From assembly GCF_022811705.1 (NCBI RefSeq), contig NZ_CP094528.1, forward strand, positions 3,596,001 through 3,660,000: DNA of 64,000 nucleotides. The letters are read 5' to 3'. The DNA is from Agromyces larvae. GTDB taxonomy: Bacteria; Actinomycetota; Actinomycetes; Actinomycetales; Microbacteriaceae. This document shows positions 24,693 to 33,688 of this stretch, one piece after another. Under the pieces are notes generated by a model. The model was not told the origin of the DNA, searched no databases, and saw nothing but the letters and a program-made list of their open reading frames with translations. Position numbers and translations under genes: made by a program. Within the stretch, counting starts at the first letter, position 1; every line of letters starts with the position of its first letter.

Positions 24693-25346
24693 TCAGGCGA
24701 GCTCGGTGCGGGTGTCGGCGGCGCCGATGAGGCGGGCGTCGTGCGATGCGACGAGCACCGAGATGCCCGCGGCGGCGAGGCCGGTCAGCAGGGCGATCAC
24801 GCCGTCGGCGGTGGCACGGTCGAGGCTCGCCGTCGGCTCGTCGGCCATCACGATGCCGGGCTCGAGCAGCAGCGCGCGTGCGAGGGCGACGCGCTGGCGC
24901 TCGCCGCCCGAGAGCCGGTCGGGCGTGTGCGCGAGCCGGCCTCCGACCCCGAGCTCGTCGAGCAGGGCCTCGGCGCGCGGCCGCAGCTCGGCGACCCGGC
25001 GGTCGGGCACGGCGGGCAGCAGCACGTTCTCGAGCGCGGTCATGCCGTCGACGAGCGCACCGCCCTGGTCGAGGTAGCCGACCTCCGAGCGTCGTCGGGC
25101 GGTGATGCGGTCGTCGGGCAGGTCGGCCAGTCCGTCGCCCGACCATCGCACCTCGCCGGCCGCGGGGCGGGTGAGACCGGCGGCGACCCGCAGGATGCTG
25201 GTCTTGCCCGATCCGCTGCGCCCGGCGAGGCAGTGCATGGTGCCGGCCGGCACGCCGAGCGACCAGTCGGCGACCACCTCGAGGTCGGTGTCGCCGTCGC
25301 GCGGGTGGCGGATCGTGACGGAGTCGAGTTCGAGTCGCGCGGTCAT
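24693..25346 (-). CDS. ABC exporter ATP-binding protein (MacB/LolD type)
   Basis: Cytoplasmic ATPase (217 aa) that powers the FtsX-like permease encoded just before it. Walker A GRSGSGKTS (about residues 42-50), Q-loop in YLDQGGALVDGM, signature LSGGERQRVALARAL, Walker B IVMADEPTASLDR, and the switch His in LVASHDARL. Short length and close fit to the LolD/MacB class point to export of lipoproteins, peptides or lipids or to mechanotransmission, not import. ATG overlaps the permease stop by 4 nt. Confidence 0.9.
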   Translation of the reverse strand: MTARLELDSVTIRHPRDGDTDLEVVADWSLGVPAGTMHCLAGRSGSGKTSILRVAAGLTRPAAGEVRWSGDGLADLPDDRITARRRSEVGYLDQGGALVDGMTALENVLLPAVPDRRVAELRPRAEALLDELGVGGRLAHTPDRLSGGERQRVALARALLLEPGIVMADEPTASLDRATADGVIALLTGLAAAGISVLVASHDARLIGAADTRTELA

Positions 25347-28300
25347 CGTCCGGTCCGTTCGGTTCGAGGGGATGCCCCGTCGCGGATGCGACGGCGGGTG
25401 GCGAGGGTCGCGGCGCCGGCGAGCGTCGCCGAGGCCGCGGCGATGCCGGCGAGCAGCACGGCATCGCCGGGTCGCACGGCGGCCGCGATCGCAGCGGCGA
25501 CGGCCGTGATGATCGCGGCGGCGGGGAGGAGGATGGCGAGCGATTCGGCCCGCCAGGCCCGGTGACGCTCGGCCCCGGTCCAGCCGATGGCGCGCAGCAC
25601 GCCGTCTTGAGCCGCACGCCGCCGGATCTCCAGCCGCCGGCTGAGCACGCCGAGCACCGCGGCGGCCGCGAGCGCGACGCCCGCGAGCAGCAGCCGGGCG
25701 GCGAGCGCCTGCCCGAGTGCGAACCCGGCGAGCAGGCTCGCGCCGGCCGCGTCGCGCTCGGCGAGCACGATCGCGGCGATCGAGACGGCGGCTCCGGCGG
25801 CGGTCAGCATGGTGAGTGCGACGCTCGCGGCGAACAGCGGGTGGATGCGCACCTGCCGCACGCCGAACCGTGCCGCGGTGAGCGGGCGCAGCGCGGTGCG
25901 CCCGCGTCGCCCCACACGAGCGGTGGTCCTCCGCCGGCTGCGCGGGCGGGCGTCGCCGCGCGGGCGGGTCTCGCCGCGCGATCCGGCGATGACGGATGCC
26001 GCGCCGAATGCCGCGACGATGGTCACCGCCGCGGCGGCGCCGATGAGCGTGAGCCCCCGGTCCTGTGCGACGAGCACAGCGGCGGTGCCGGTCGCGGCGA
26101 TCACGGCGACGGCGATCAGTTCTTCGAGCCCGAACCACTGCACGATGCGTCGTCGGCGCCAGCCGATCATCCGAAGCGTGCTCGCGACCCGGCGCCGGCC
26201 CGGGATCGCCACGAGGGTCGACGCGCCGACGAGCAGGGCGGCCGCGCCGAGGCCCGCACCGAGCGCGATGGTGGTGGCGGTGCTGATCGCACTGCCGACG
26301 CGCGACGCCGCCTCGAGCTCGGTCCACCGCTGGCGCACCAGGCCGAGGTCGCCGACCCGCTGGGTCTCGGCGGCGTCGAGGGTGCCGAACGCGTACCCGC
26401 CGACGGCCACGTCGACGTCGATCGGGCTCGAGCCCGCGGCGTGCACGACGTCGAGTCCGAGCGCGCGGATCCGCTGCGCGACCCCGTCGATGCGCGCCAG
26501 CGCGTCGGCGTCGAACTCGTCGATGCCCGCGACCCGGACCCGCACCGCCTGGATCGGTACGTCCGCGGCGTCGGGGTCGACGGAGGCCAGATCGGCGACG
26601 AGCGTGGTCGCGGCGTTCACGAGCCCCGTTCCGCTGAGGTTCGGCCGCAGCTCGGTCGGGTCGACGGGTTCGCCGTCGCCGTCGGCCACGAGGGTCGCAC
26701 CCGCCGACTCGTACGCGCCGAGCGGCGCGGCCGCGAGCGGGTCGGCGAGGGCCGACACCCCGTCGAGGTCGAGCTCGCCGACCGGCACGAGCTGTTGCGC
26801 GACCGGTTCGCCCTGGTCGAGGGTCGGGATGTCGCCGAGCGTGCCGTAGACGGATTCCGAGCCGACCGCGCCGCCGCCGGGGCTCGTTTCGAGCACCGGG
26901 CTGCCGACCTCGTAGCCGAACAGCAGACTGCGGTATCCGGGGGAGTAGCGCTCGGCGTCCAGGCGGGGGCCTGCCTCGGTCGGGCGGTAGTGGGGTGCGG
27001 CGAGCGGCACGCCGCCGTCGAAGGCCGGGAAGTCCGGATGCAGCGGATCGAGCGCCGGCGCCTCGGTGCCGGGCCAGGGCAGCACGATCCTGGCGTCCGA
27101 GAGCGGGTCGAGCAGCGCACCGGCATCGGCTTCGATGCGGCCCGCGGGTTCGCCCGGCAACCCGTCGATCAGCGCGTCGGGGAACGCGTAGCCGCCCGCG
27201 ACCCGATCCGAGACGGCGGTCGGCCCGAAGTCCTCGAGCTCGACCTCGAGCCGCAGCGTCTGATCGGCCGTCGGGCCGACGAGCACCGGCAGCCCGTCGG
27301 GCAGTCCGGAGGGCAGTGCGTCGAGCGGCAGGCCGCGCGCAGCCCAGGTCGTCGCGAGGTCGTCGGCGCGCTGCTGCATCGCGGTGTACGTGCCGACGCT
27401 GTGTGCGGCGACCTCGCCCGGCTGCTGCTCGAGCCACGACCGCAGCCGCGAGGCATCCGTGCCCGCCGATCGGGCCGCGACCAGCGGATCGAGGAACGCC
27501 CCCGCCTCGCCCAGCAGTTCGCGCTCGGCCGCCGCGTCGACGAGGGTGAGCACGGGGTTCGCGCGCGGCGTGTCGATCACGTCGAACACGAGGCGCCCGT
27601 CGACGACCTCGCCGCCCGCCGTGACCTGCGACCCGGTCCGCACCGCCACCGTGTGCACGTCGCGCCACCGGCACGGATCGGCCTCGGGCGAGTCCATCGG
27701 GTACGACACCCCGTCGAGGACGCAGAGATCATCAGGCCGCACCTGGTCGGGGCGCAGGTGCACGACCCGGTCGGCATCGGCGTCGTCGACGACGAGCGCG
27801 ACCGACTGCTCGGTCACCAGTCGCGGCCCCAGCCCGTCGTCGGTGAGCACCCGCACCGTCGCCCGCCAGGCGCGCGGGTCGGGCGTCGTGCGCCCCGCGT
27901 CGATCGGCACCGAGAAGCGCAGCGTGCCGCCGCCGATGCGGGGCAGCAGCACCCGGGCGAGCGGCGCGGCCACGTCGACGCCCGCGATCGCGCGGATCGC
28001 CTCGAGCTGATCGGAGGTCACGCCCGCTTCGGGATCGGCGGCCAACGCGTTGGGCGCGAGCAGCGGGGCGGATGCGGGCCCGCCCGCGACCGGGGCATCC
28101 GTCAGGTCCGAGGCGCCCGCCGCGCCCGCCGCGCCCGCCGCGAACGCGACCGTGCCGCCTCCGTCGCCCGGATCGGCGGTGACGATCAGGTCGTACGCGC
28201 CCCGCCAGTGCTGGTCGAGGGTCTGCTGCAGGGTCGCCGCCGCGCCGGCCTGCACGCCCGCGATCGCGGCGGTCGCGGCGGCGATGAGCGCGAGCGCGCC

Positions 28301-28357
28301 CAGGCGCAGTCGGTCGCGCGCGAGTCGGCGCAGGGGCCCCGGGACGCCGCGGTGCAT
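25343..28357 (-). CDS. FtsX-like ABC transporter permease
   Basis: Large membrane protein (1004 aa). One N-terminal helix (about residues 16-38) is followed by about 600 residues of extracytoplasmic domain, then several helices beginning near residue 665 (GSAISTATTIALGAGLGAAA, LEELIAVAVIAATGTAAVLV) and a final FtsX bundle (about 820-985: HPLFAASVALTMLTAAGAAV, AESLAILLPAAAIITAVAAA). An Arg-rich cytoplasmic loop near 775-810 separates the bundles. The layout is that of type VII ABC permeases with two half bundles. Start at 28357 is set by AGAGAGG 6 nt before ATG and by the family-like N-terminus. Confidence 0.85.
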   Translation of the reverse strand: MHRGVPGPLRRLARDRLRLGALALIAAATAAIAGVQAGAAATLQQTLDQHWRGAYDLIVTADPGDGGGTVAFAAGAAGAAGASDLTDAPVAGGPASAPLLAPNALAADPEAGVTSDQLEAIRAIAGVDVAAPLARVLLPRIGGGTLRFSVPIDAGRTTPDPRAWRATVRVLTDDGLGPRLVTEQSVALVVDDADADRVVHLRPDQVRPDDLCVLDGVSYPMDSPEADPCRWRDVHTVAVRTGSQVTAGGEVVDGRLVFDVIDTPRANPVLTLVDAAAERELLGEAGAFLDPLVAARSAGTDASRLRSWLEQQPGEVAAHSVGTYTAMQQRADDLATTWAARGLPLDALPSGLPDGLPVLVGPTADQTLRLEVELEDFGPTAVSDRVAGGYAFPDALIDGLPGEPAGRIEADAGALLDPLSDARIVLPWPGTEAPALDPLHPDFPAFDGGVPLAAPHYRPTEAGPRLDAERYSPGYRSLLFGYEVGSPVLETSPGGGAVGSESVYGTLGDIPTLDQGEPVAQQLVPVGELDLDGVSALADPLAAAPLGAYESAGATLVADGDGEPVDPTELRPNLSGTGLVNAATTLVADLASVDPDAADVPIQAVRVRVAGIDEFDADALARIDGVAQRIRALGLDVVHAAGSSPIDVDVAVGGYAFGTLDAAETQRVGDLGLVRQRWTELEAASRVGSAISTATTIALGAGLGAAALLVGASTLVAIPGRRRVASTLRMIGWRRRRIVQWFGLEELIAVAVIAATGTAAVLVAQDRGLTLIGAAAAVTIVAAFGAASVIAGSRGETRPRGDARPRSRRRTTARVGRRGRTALRPLTAARFGVRQVRIHPLFAASVALTMLTAAGAAVSIAAIVLAERDAAGASLLAGFALGQALAARLLLAGVALAAAAVLGVLSRRLEIRRRAAQDGVLRAIGWTGAERHRAWRAESLAILLPAAAIITAVAAAIAAAVRPGDAVLLAGIAAASATLAGAATLATRRRIRDGASPRTERTGR

Positions 28358-28514
28358 GGCGATCCTCTCTGGTCGGCTGGATCGTGACGAAGGTCGAGCC
28401 GGGTGACGCCTGCACCGCACCACTGCGGACTACTCTCTCCTGATCGCCCCTGTTCGCGCCACCCCTGCCGACACTGTGTGACGTACGCGTCATCCGGTCG
28501 TGACATCGAACGGG

Positions 28515-28520
28515 TACGGT
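28515..28520 (+). promoter_or_regulatory. -10 box of ppc (TACGGT)
   Basis: TACGGT, 7 nt before the GTG at 28528, so translation probably begins at the 5' end of the mRNA. Confidence 0.5.
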
Positions 28521-28527
28521 CGATCGG

Positions 28528-31236
28528 GTGAGCTTTCCCGCAGCCCCATCCGCGGCATCCGCCCATTCCCGTTCCGAACCCCCCGCAGAGCACGACCGCG
28601 AGCGCATCCGCGTCGAGGTCGACGCGGCGCTGCGCGCCGATGTGAGCCTCCTCGGCGGGCTGCTCGGCCGCGTGCTCGTCGAGGCCGGCGGCGCGGAACT
28701 GCTCGACGACGTCGAACGCCTGCGCGGGCTCGCGATCGCCGGGTACGAGGGCGACTCCGAGGCGTTCGGCATCGCCGAGGGCCTGGTCGAAGGCTTCACG
28801 CCCGACCGCGCCGAACAGGTCGCGCGCGCGTTCACCGTGTACTTCCACCTGGCGAACCTCGCCGAGGAGCACCACCGGGTGCGGGTGCTGCGCGAGCGCG
28901 ACGCAGCAGGCGCCCCCGAGGCCGACGGGCTGGCCGACGCGGTCGCCCGTCTCGAGCAGGAGGTCGGCGCCGACGAGGCGCGCCGACGCCTCGACGCACT
29001 GCGGTTCCACCCGGTGTTCACCGCGCATCCGACCGAGGCCCGCCGCCGCGCGGTGGCATCCGGTATCCGGCGCATCGCCGACCTGCTCGCCCGACGCGAC
29101 GGCGCCGCGCCCGGCGCGCTCACCACCGCCGACCTCGACCGCCGCCTGCTCGAAGAGATCGACGTGCTGTGGCGCACGTCGCCGATCCGCACCACCCGGC
29201 CCACCCCGCTCGACGAGGTGCGCACGGCGATGAGCATCTTCGACCAGACCGTCTTCGAGATCGTGCCGCGCGTGTACCGACTGCTCGACGACTGGCTGCT
29301 CGGCGACCGGGCCGGGCTCGACGCACCGCAGGCGCCCGCGTTCGTGCGGTTCGGCTCGTGGATCGGCGCCGACCGCGACGGCAACCCGTTCGTCACGGCC
29401 GAGGTCACCGAGCAGGCCGCCGCCGTGCAGGCCGAGCACGTGCTGCTCGGCCTCGAGCGCGCCGCCACCCGCATCGGCCGCACGCTGACCCTCGACTCGG
29501 CCGACACGCCGCCGTCGACCGAGCTCGTCGACCTCGCCGCACGCCAGACCGCACTCGCACCCGACGTCGCGTCGCAGATCGGCGTGCGCGCGCCGCACGA
29601 ACCGCACCGCCGCGCGCTGCTGGTGATCGCCGCGCGCATCGCCGCGACCCGCGAGCACAGCGCGGGCGGTGCCGCGCACGGCTCCGCCCTCGCGTACGCG
29701 AGCCCCGAGGACCTGCTCGCCGACCTGCGCACCGTGCAGGGCTCGCTGCGCTCGAGCGGCGCCGCCCGCAGCGCGAACGGCGAGCTGCAGCACCTGATCT
29801 GGCAGGTCGAGACGTTCGGCTTCCACCTCGCCGAGCTCGAGGTGCGCCAGCACTCGAAGGTGCACCGCCAGGCGCTCGACGAGGTGCGCGCCGGCGGCGA
29901 GCAGAGCGATCAGACCCGCGAGGTGCTCGACGTGTTCCGCACGATCACGCGGCTGCAGCAGCGGTACGGCGTGCGCGCCGCCCGCCGGTACATCGTCTCG
30001 TTCACCCAGTCGACCGACGATCTCGCGAACGTGTACGAACTCGCCGCCGCGGCGCTCGGGTCCGCCGAAGACGCCCCGGTGCTCGACGTCATCCCGCTGT
30101 TCGAGACGTTCGCCGACCTCGACGCGGCGACCGGGATCCTCGACGGCCTCATCACGCTGCCCCAGGTGCAGGCGCGGCTCGAAGCATCCGGTCGCAAGCT
30201 CGAGGTGATGCTCGGGTACTCCGACTCCTCGAAAGACGTCGGGCCCGTCTCGGCGACCCTCGCGCTGCACGCCGCGCAGGCGCGCATCGCCCGGTGGGCG
30301 GCGCGCAACGACATCGAACTCACCCTGTTCCACGGGCGCGGCGGGGCGCTCGGGCGCGGCGGCGGGCCCGCGAACGAGGCCGTGCTCGCCCAGCCGCCCG
30401 GCTCGGTCGACGGCCGGTTCAAGGTCACCGAGCAGGGCGAGGTGATCTTCGCGCACTACGGCGACCAGGCGATCGCGGTGCGGCACGTCGAGCAGATGGC
30501 CGCGGCGACCCTGCTCGCGTCGGCGCCGTCGAACGAGGCGCGCACCCGCGAGGCCGCCGACCGCTTCGCCGAGCTGGGCAGCCGCCTCGACGAGGTGTCG
30601 CGGGCGCGGTTCTTCGAACTCGTGAAGGCCGACGGCTTCGCGCCCTGGTTCGCCCAGGTCACGCCGATGGAGGAGGTGGGTCTGCTCGCGCTCGGGTCGC
30701 GGCCCGCCCGCCGCGGCCTCTCGGTCGAGTCGCTCGAGGACCTGCGGGCGATCCCGTGGGTGTTCGCGTGGACGCAGGCGCGCATCAACCTCACCGGATG
30801 GTTCGGGCTCGGGTCGGCGCTCGCCGCGATCGAGGACGACGCGCTGCTGCGCGAGGCCTACGCCGAATGGCCGCTGTTCGCGTCGATGATCGACAACGTC
30901 GAGATGTCGTTGGCCAAGACCGATGTGCGGCTCGCCGAGCGGTACCTCGCCCTCGGCGACCGCCCCGAGCTGGCGTCGCTCGTGCTCGACGAGCTCGCGC
31001 TCACCCGCGAGCAGGTGCTGCGCACCGCAGGCCACGCCGAACTGCTCGCCAGGCGCCCCGTGCTGCGACGCGCGGTGCGACTGCGCAGCCCGTACGTGGA
31101 CGCGCTGTCGTTGCTGCAACTGCGCGCACTGCGCTCGGTGCGGGCCGACGGCCGGGTGGACCCGGTCGACGCCGATCGACGTCTGCTGCTGCTCACCGTG
31201 AACGGCATCGCCGCGGGCCTGCAGAACACGGGCTGA
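28528..31236 (+). CDS. ppc: Phosphoenolpyruvate carboxylase
   Basis: Carboxylates PEP with bicarbonate to oxaloacetate, refilling the TCA cycle. 902 aa, usual length. Catalytic landmarks: H167 in FTAHPTEARRR, GSWIGADRDGNPFVT, K569 in YSDSSKDVGPVSA, and the glycine-rich loop LFHGRGGALGRGGGPANEA; the C-terminus ends LLTVNGIAAGLQNTG, the effector-binding tail. The N-terminus SFPAAPSAASAHSRSEPPAE is a short disordered extension. GTG start fits the -10 spacing. Confidence 0.96.
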   Translation: MSFPAAPSAASAHSRSEPPAEHDRERIRVEVDAALRADVSLLGGLLGRVLVEAGGAELLDDVERLRGLAIAGYEGDSEAFGIAEGLVEGFTPDRAEQVARAFTVYFHLANLAEEHHRVRVLRERDAAGAPEADGLADAVARLEQEVGADEARRRLDALRFHPVFTAHPTEARRRAVASGIRRIADLLARRDGAAPGALTTADLDRRLLEEIDVLWRTSPIRTTRPTPLDEVRTAMSIFDQTVFEIVPRVYRLLDDWLLGDRAGLDAPQAPAFVRFGSWIGADRDGNPFVTAEVTEQAAAVQAEHVLLGLERAATRIGRTLTLDSADTPPSTELVDLAARQTALAPDVASQIGVRAPHEPHRRALLVIAARIAATREHSAGGAAHGSALAYASPEDLLADLRTVQGSLRSSGAARSANGELQHLIWQVETFGFHLAELEVRQHSKVHRQALDEVRAGGEQSDQTREVLDVFRTITRLQQRYGVRAARRYIVSFTQSTDDLANVYELAAAALGSAEDAPVLDVIPLFETFADLDAATGILDGLITLPQVQARLEASGRKLEVMLGYSDSSKDVGPVSATLALHAAQARIARWAARNDIELTLFHGRGGALGRGGGPANEAVLAQPPGSVDGRFKVTEQGEVIFAHYGDQAIAVRHVEQMAAATLLASAPSNEARTREAADRFAELGSRLDEVSRARFFELVKADGFAPWFAQVTPMEEVGLLALGSRPARRGLSVESLEDLRAIPWVFAWTQARINLTGWFGLGSALAAIEDDALLREAYAEWPLFASMIDNVEMSLAKTDVRLAERYLALGDRPELASLVLDELALTREQVLRTAGHAELLARRPVLRRAVRLRSPYVDALSLLQLRALRSVRADGRVDPVDADRRLLLLTVNGIAAGLQNTG

Positions 31237-31300
31237 CCCCGGGCGCGCCCGCGGGCGGCGCCCCGCCGCCCGCCGGCCGCCCGCCGCTCGCCCACTCATT

Positions 31301-31362
31301 GCAGGTACCGTCTTCAGTCCGAGGTCAGCCGTGCGGTGCCTCGGACTGAACACGGTACCTGT
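31301..31362. terminator. Long inverted repeat between ppc and response regulator
   Basis: GCAGGTACCGTCTTCAGTCC continues to position 31324 and pairs with 31339-31362, 24 bp with two mismatches and a 14-base loop. The adjacent genes are convergent (ppc ends 31236, the regulator ends 31408), so a bidirectional terminator is the simplest role, but there is no T tract and it could equally be a dispersed palindrome. Confidence 0.5.
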
Positions 31363-31407
31363 ACCGGGCGCCGTGCCGGGCGCCGTGCAGCGTGCCGCAC
31401 GTGCAGG

Positions 31408-32067
31408 TCAGAGCAGGCCGAGCTCCATCGCTCGGGTCACGGCGCGGGTGCGGTCGCTCACGCCGAGCTTCTCGAACGCGTGCGCGAGATGCGTCTTCAC
31501 GGTCGCCTCGCCGAGGAACAGTGTTCGGGCGATCTCGGGGTTCGACGCGCCCGCGGCGACGAGCCGCAGCACCTCGAGCTCGCGCGGCGACAGCGCGGGC
31601 GGCGGGGGAGCCGACGAGCCCGCCCCGGCCGCCGCCTCGGCGCGCACCCGCCGCACGAGTTGCGCCGCGACCGACGGCGCCAGCACCGTCTCGCCCGCGA
31701 CGACCGCGCGGATGCCCGCGAGGATCTCGTCCTGCGGCGCCGCCTTCAGCAGGTATCCGCTCGCGCCGGCCTCGATCGCGGCGACGATGTGCTCGTCGGT
31801 GTCGTAGGTCGTCAGCACCAGCACCCGCGGGGCGTCGCCCGCGGATGCCCGGATCCGCGCGGTCGCCTCGGCGCCGTCGAGCCGGGGCATCCGCAGATCC
31901 ATCAGCACCAGATCGGGCCGGGTCGATTCGGCGAGCGCGACCGCCTCCTCGCCGTCGGAGGCCTCGCCGACCACCTCGAGGTCGCCCGCGGACTCGAGCA
32001 GCCCGACGATGCCGGCGCGCACGATCGGGTGGTCGTCGGCCACGACGATGCGGATCGGCCCGGTCAT
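31408..32067 (-). CDS. Two-component response regulator, NarL/LuxR family
   Basis: DNA-binding response regulator (219 aa), partner of the kinase upstream with a 4-nt overlap. Receiver with DDHP, phosphoacceptor D57 in LVLMDLRMPRLDG, and YLLKAAPQDE; C-terminal LuxR HTH (about residues 150-215: LSPRELEVLRLVAAGASNPE, FLGEATVKTHLAHAFEKLG). The linker AAGAGSSAPPPPA is unremarkable. A likely target is the ABC-2 exporter encoded just upstream on the same strand, as in DesKR- or LiaRS-like modules; this is by position only. Confidence 0.9.
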   Translation of the reverse strand: MTGPIRIVVADDHPIVRAGIVGLLESAGDLEVVGEASDGEEAVALAESTRPDLVLMDLRMPRLDGAEATARIRASAGDAPRVLVLTTYDTDEHIVAAIEAGASGYLLKAAPQDEILAGIRAVVAGETVLAPSVAAQLVRRVRAEAAAGAGSSAPPPPALSPRELEVLRLVAAGASNPEIARTLFLGEATVKTHLAHAFEKLGVSDRTRAVTRAMELGLL

Positions 32068-33575
32068 GCGGTCGCCTCGCCGCGAACGGGGGCGGATGCC
32101 TCGGGCCGGTCGCGTTCCGCGGGGTCGCGATCGAGCGCGGTCGTGGGCGTCCCGGATGTCTCGGGCCGGGCGCAGGCCGCTGCGTCACGGGCCGGCGTGG
32201 CCGACGGGGACGGCTGCGGCGCCGAGGCATCCGTCGGTGCGTTCGCGACCGGAGACGGCTGGGAGCCGGTCGGGCGCTCCGCACGCTCCGCGGCGTCGGC
32301 ACCTGTCGGGCCGGTCGCGTTGGCCGCCCCGGTCGCGCCCGTCGCGTCGGCCGCACCGGTCGTGCTCGTCGCGCCGGTCGCTCCTGTCCCGCCCGCCGGG
32401 CCGTCCGAACCCTTCCCGCCCCGCGGCACCTCGACCGACAGCAGCGCCCCGCCGCCGGGCGCCGCACCGAACGCGATGCGTCCGCCGGCGAGCCCGACCC
32501 GGTCGCGCAGCCCGGCGAGCCCGAACCCGAGTTCGCCGAGCGCGTGCCCCTCCGAGGGGCCCGGGCCGACGCCGTCGTCGCGCACGCTGAGGCGCGCGGC
32601 ATCCGGTGCGGCCCTGAGCTCGATCCACGCGTTCGCGGCGCCGGCGTGCTTGCGCACGTTCGCGAGTCCCTCCTGCGCGGCCCGCAGCAGCACGACCTCG
32701 AGCTCCCGCCCGAGCCCCGGAGCATCCGCTCGCACCGTGACGTGCACGCCGGTCTCGCGCTCGAAGCCCGACGCGAGTCGCCCGAGCGCGTCCGCGAGGG
32801 TGGTGTCGACCTCGACGGGGGCGAGCGAGGCGACCAGGCCGCGCGCCTCGGTGAGCGCGTCGCGCGCCATCTCCTCGATGAGCGCGACGTCGCGGCGGGC
32901 GAGCTCGGCGGATTCGCCGGGGACGCCGCCGAGCCGGTTCCCGGTGCGCTGCGCGACCATGACCAAACCGGTGAGGCTCTGCGCGATCGTGTCGTGGATC
33001 TCGCGGGCGAGGCGCGCGCGTTCCTGCGTGACGCCGGCGTCGCGGTGCAGTGCCGCGAGCTCGCCCTGAGCGGCCTGGAACTCCTCGAGCAGACGGGCGT
33101 GCTCTTCACCGACCTCGGCGATGTGCGAGATCCAGAGGCCCAGCGCGATGCTGAACGCGAGCGACAGCACGGCGATGCCGATGCCGGGCAGGATGCCGTC
33201 GACCCCCGAATGCACCGGGTACCCGAGGGCGACGGCGCACGACAGGGCGACGCTCGCCTCAACCGCACGCCGGGTCGACGGTGCGGTGATCCACACGAAC
33301 GGGTACGCGATCGCCTGCAGCACGGCGAACGACGGCTCGATCGCCGTGCCGGCGAAGATCAGCGCGCTCAGCACGAGCGTGACCGCGATGTGGTGCCCGG
33401 ACGAGGTCGAGCCGATGCGTCCGCGCAGGTAGACCGCGTACGAGAGCAGGAACGCCGCCGCGACCGCCCACGTGCCCCACGTGTGCGGGCCGTACGGCGT
33501 GTCGAGCGCGTTGATCACCGTGACGACGAGCGCGACGGCGACTGCCGCAGCGTCCCACCATCGCCGATTCAGCAT
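32064..33575 (-). CDS. Sensor histidine kinase with collagen-like C-terminal tail
   Basis: Sensor kinase (503 aa). Five or six helices in residues 8-150 form a small integral-membrane sensor without a large outer domain. Coiled coil at about 155-178, phosphoacceptor H194 in LAREIHDTIAQSLTGLV, N box in AAQEGLANVRKHAGAANAW, and ATP lid DDGVGPGPSEGHALGELGFG. The canonical kinase ends near residue 375. The remaining roughly 125 residues are low complexity, starting with Gly-Ala-Thr triplets (GATGATSTTGAADATGATGA) and continuing Pro/Ala/Ser-rich, which is unusual for the family. Overlaps the regulator by 4 nt. Confidence 0.88.
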   Translation of the reverse strand: MLNRRWWDAAAVAVALVVTVINALDTPYGPHTWGTWAVAAAFLLSYAVYLRGRIGSTSSGHHIAVTLVLSALIFAGTAIEPSFAVLQAIAYPFVWITAPSTRRAVEASVALSCAVALGYPVHSGVDGILPGIGIAVLSLAFSIALGLWISHIAEVGEEHARLLEEFQAAQGELAALHRDAGVTQERARLAREIHDTIAQSLTGLVMVAQRTGNRLGGVPGESAELARRDVALIEEMARDALTEARGLVASLAPVEVDTTLADALGRLASGFERETGVHVTVRADAPGLGRELEVVLLRAAQEGLANVRKHAGAANAWIELRAAPDAARLSVRDDGVGPGPSEGHALGELGFGLAGLRDRVGLAGGRIAFGAAPGGGALLSVEVPRGGKGSDGPAGGTGATGATSTTGAADATGATGAANATGPTGADAAERAERPTGSQPSPVANAPTDASAPQPSPSATPARDAAACARPETSGTPTTALDRDPAERDRPEASAPVRGEATA

Positions 33576-33591
33576 GTCGTCATCGTCTCAC

Positions 33592-33672
33592 GCGGCCCCG
33601 CGGCATCCGATCCCCGCGGCATCCGACCCGGAGCATCCGACCCCGGAGCGCCCGGCCCCGCGGCATCCGACC
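33592..33672. repeat. GCGGCATCCGA repeat cluster
   Basis: Five GCATCCGA octamers within 80 bp, three in the longer form CCCCGCGGCATCCGA. The tract fills the gap between the kinase start and the ABC permease stop and encodes nothing. The unit contains the hexamer GCATCC that is common all over the window. Confidence 0.8.
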
Positions 33673-33688
33673 GCTGGGAAGCCGACGA

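Noticed and set aside
25562..28387. Plus-strand open frame of about 940 codons opposite the FtsX-like permease
   Set aside because: Same third-position effect; composition is not protein-like and the minus-strand frame has ribosome site, membrane helices and a 4-nt overlap with its ATPase.
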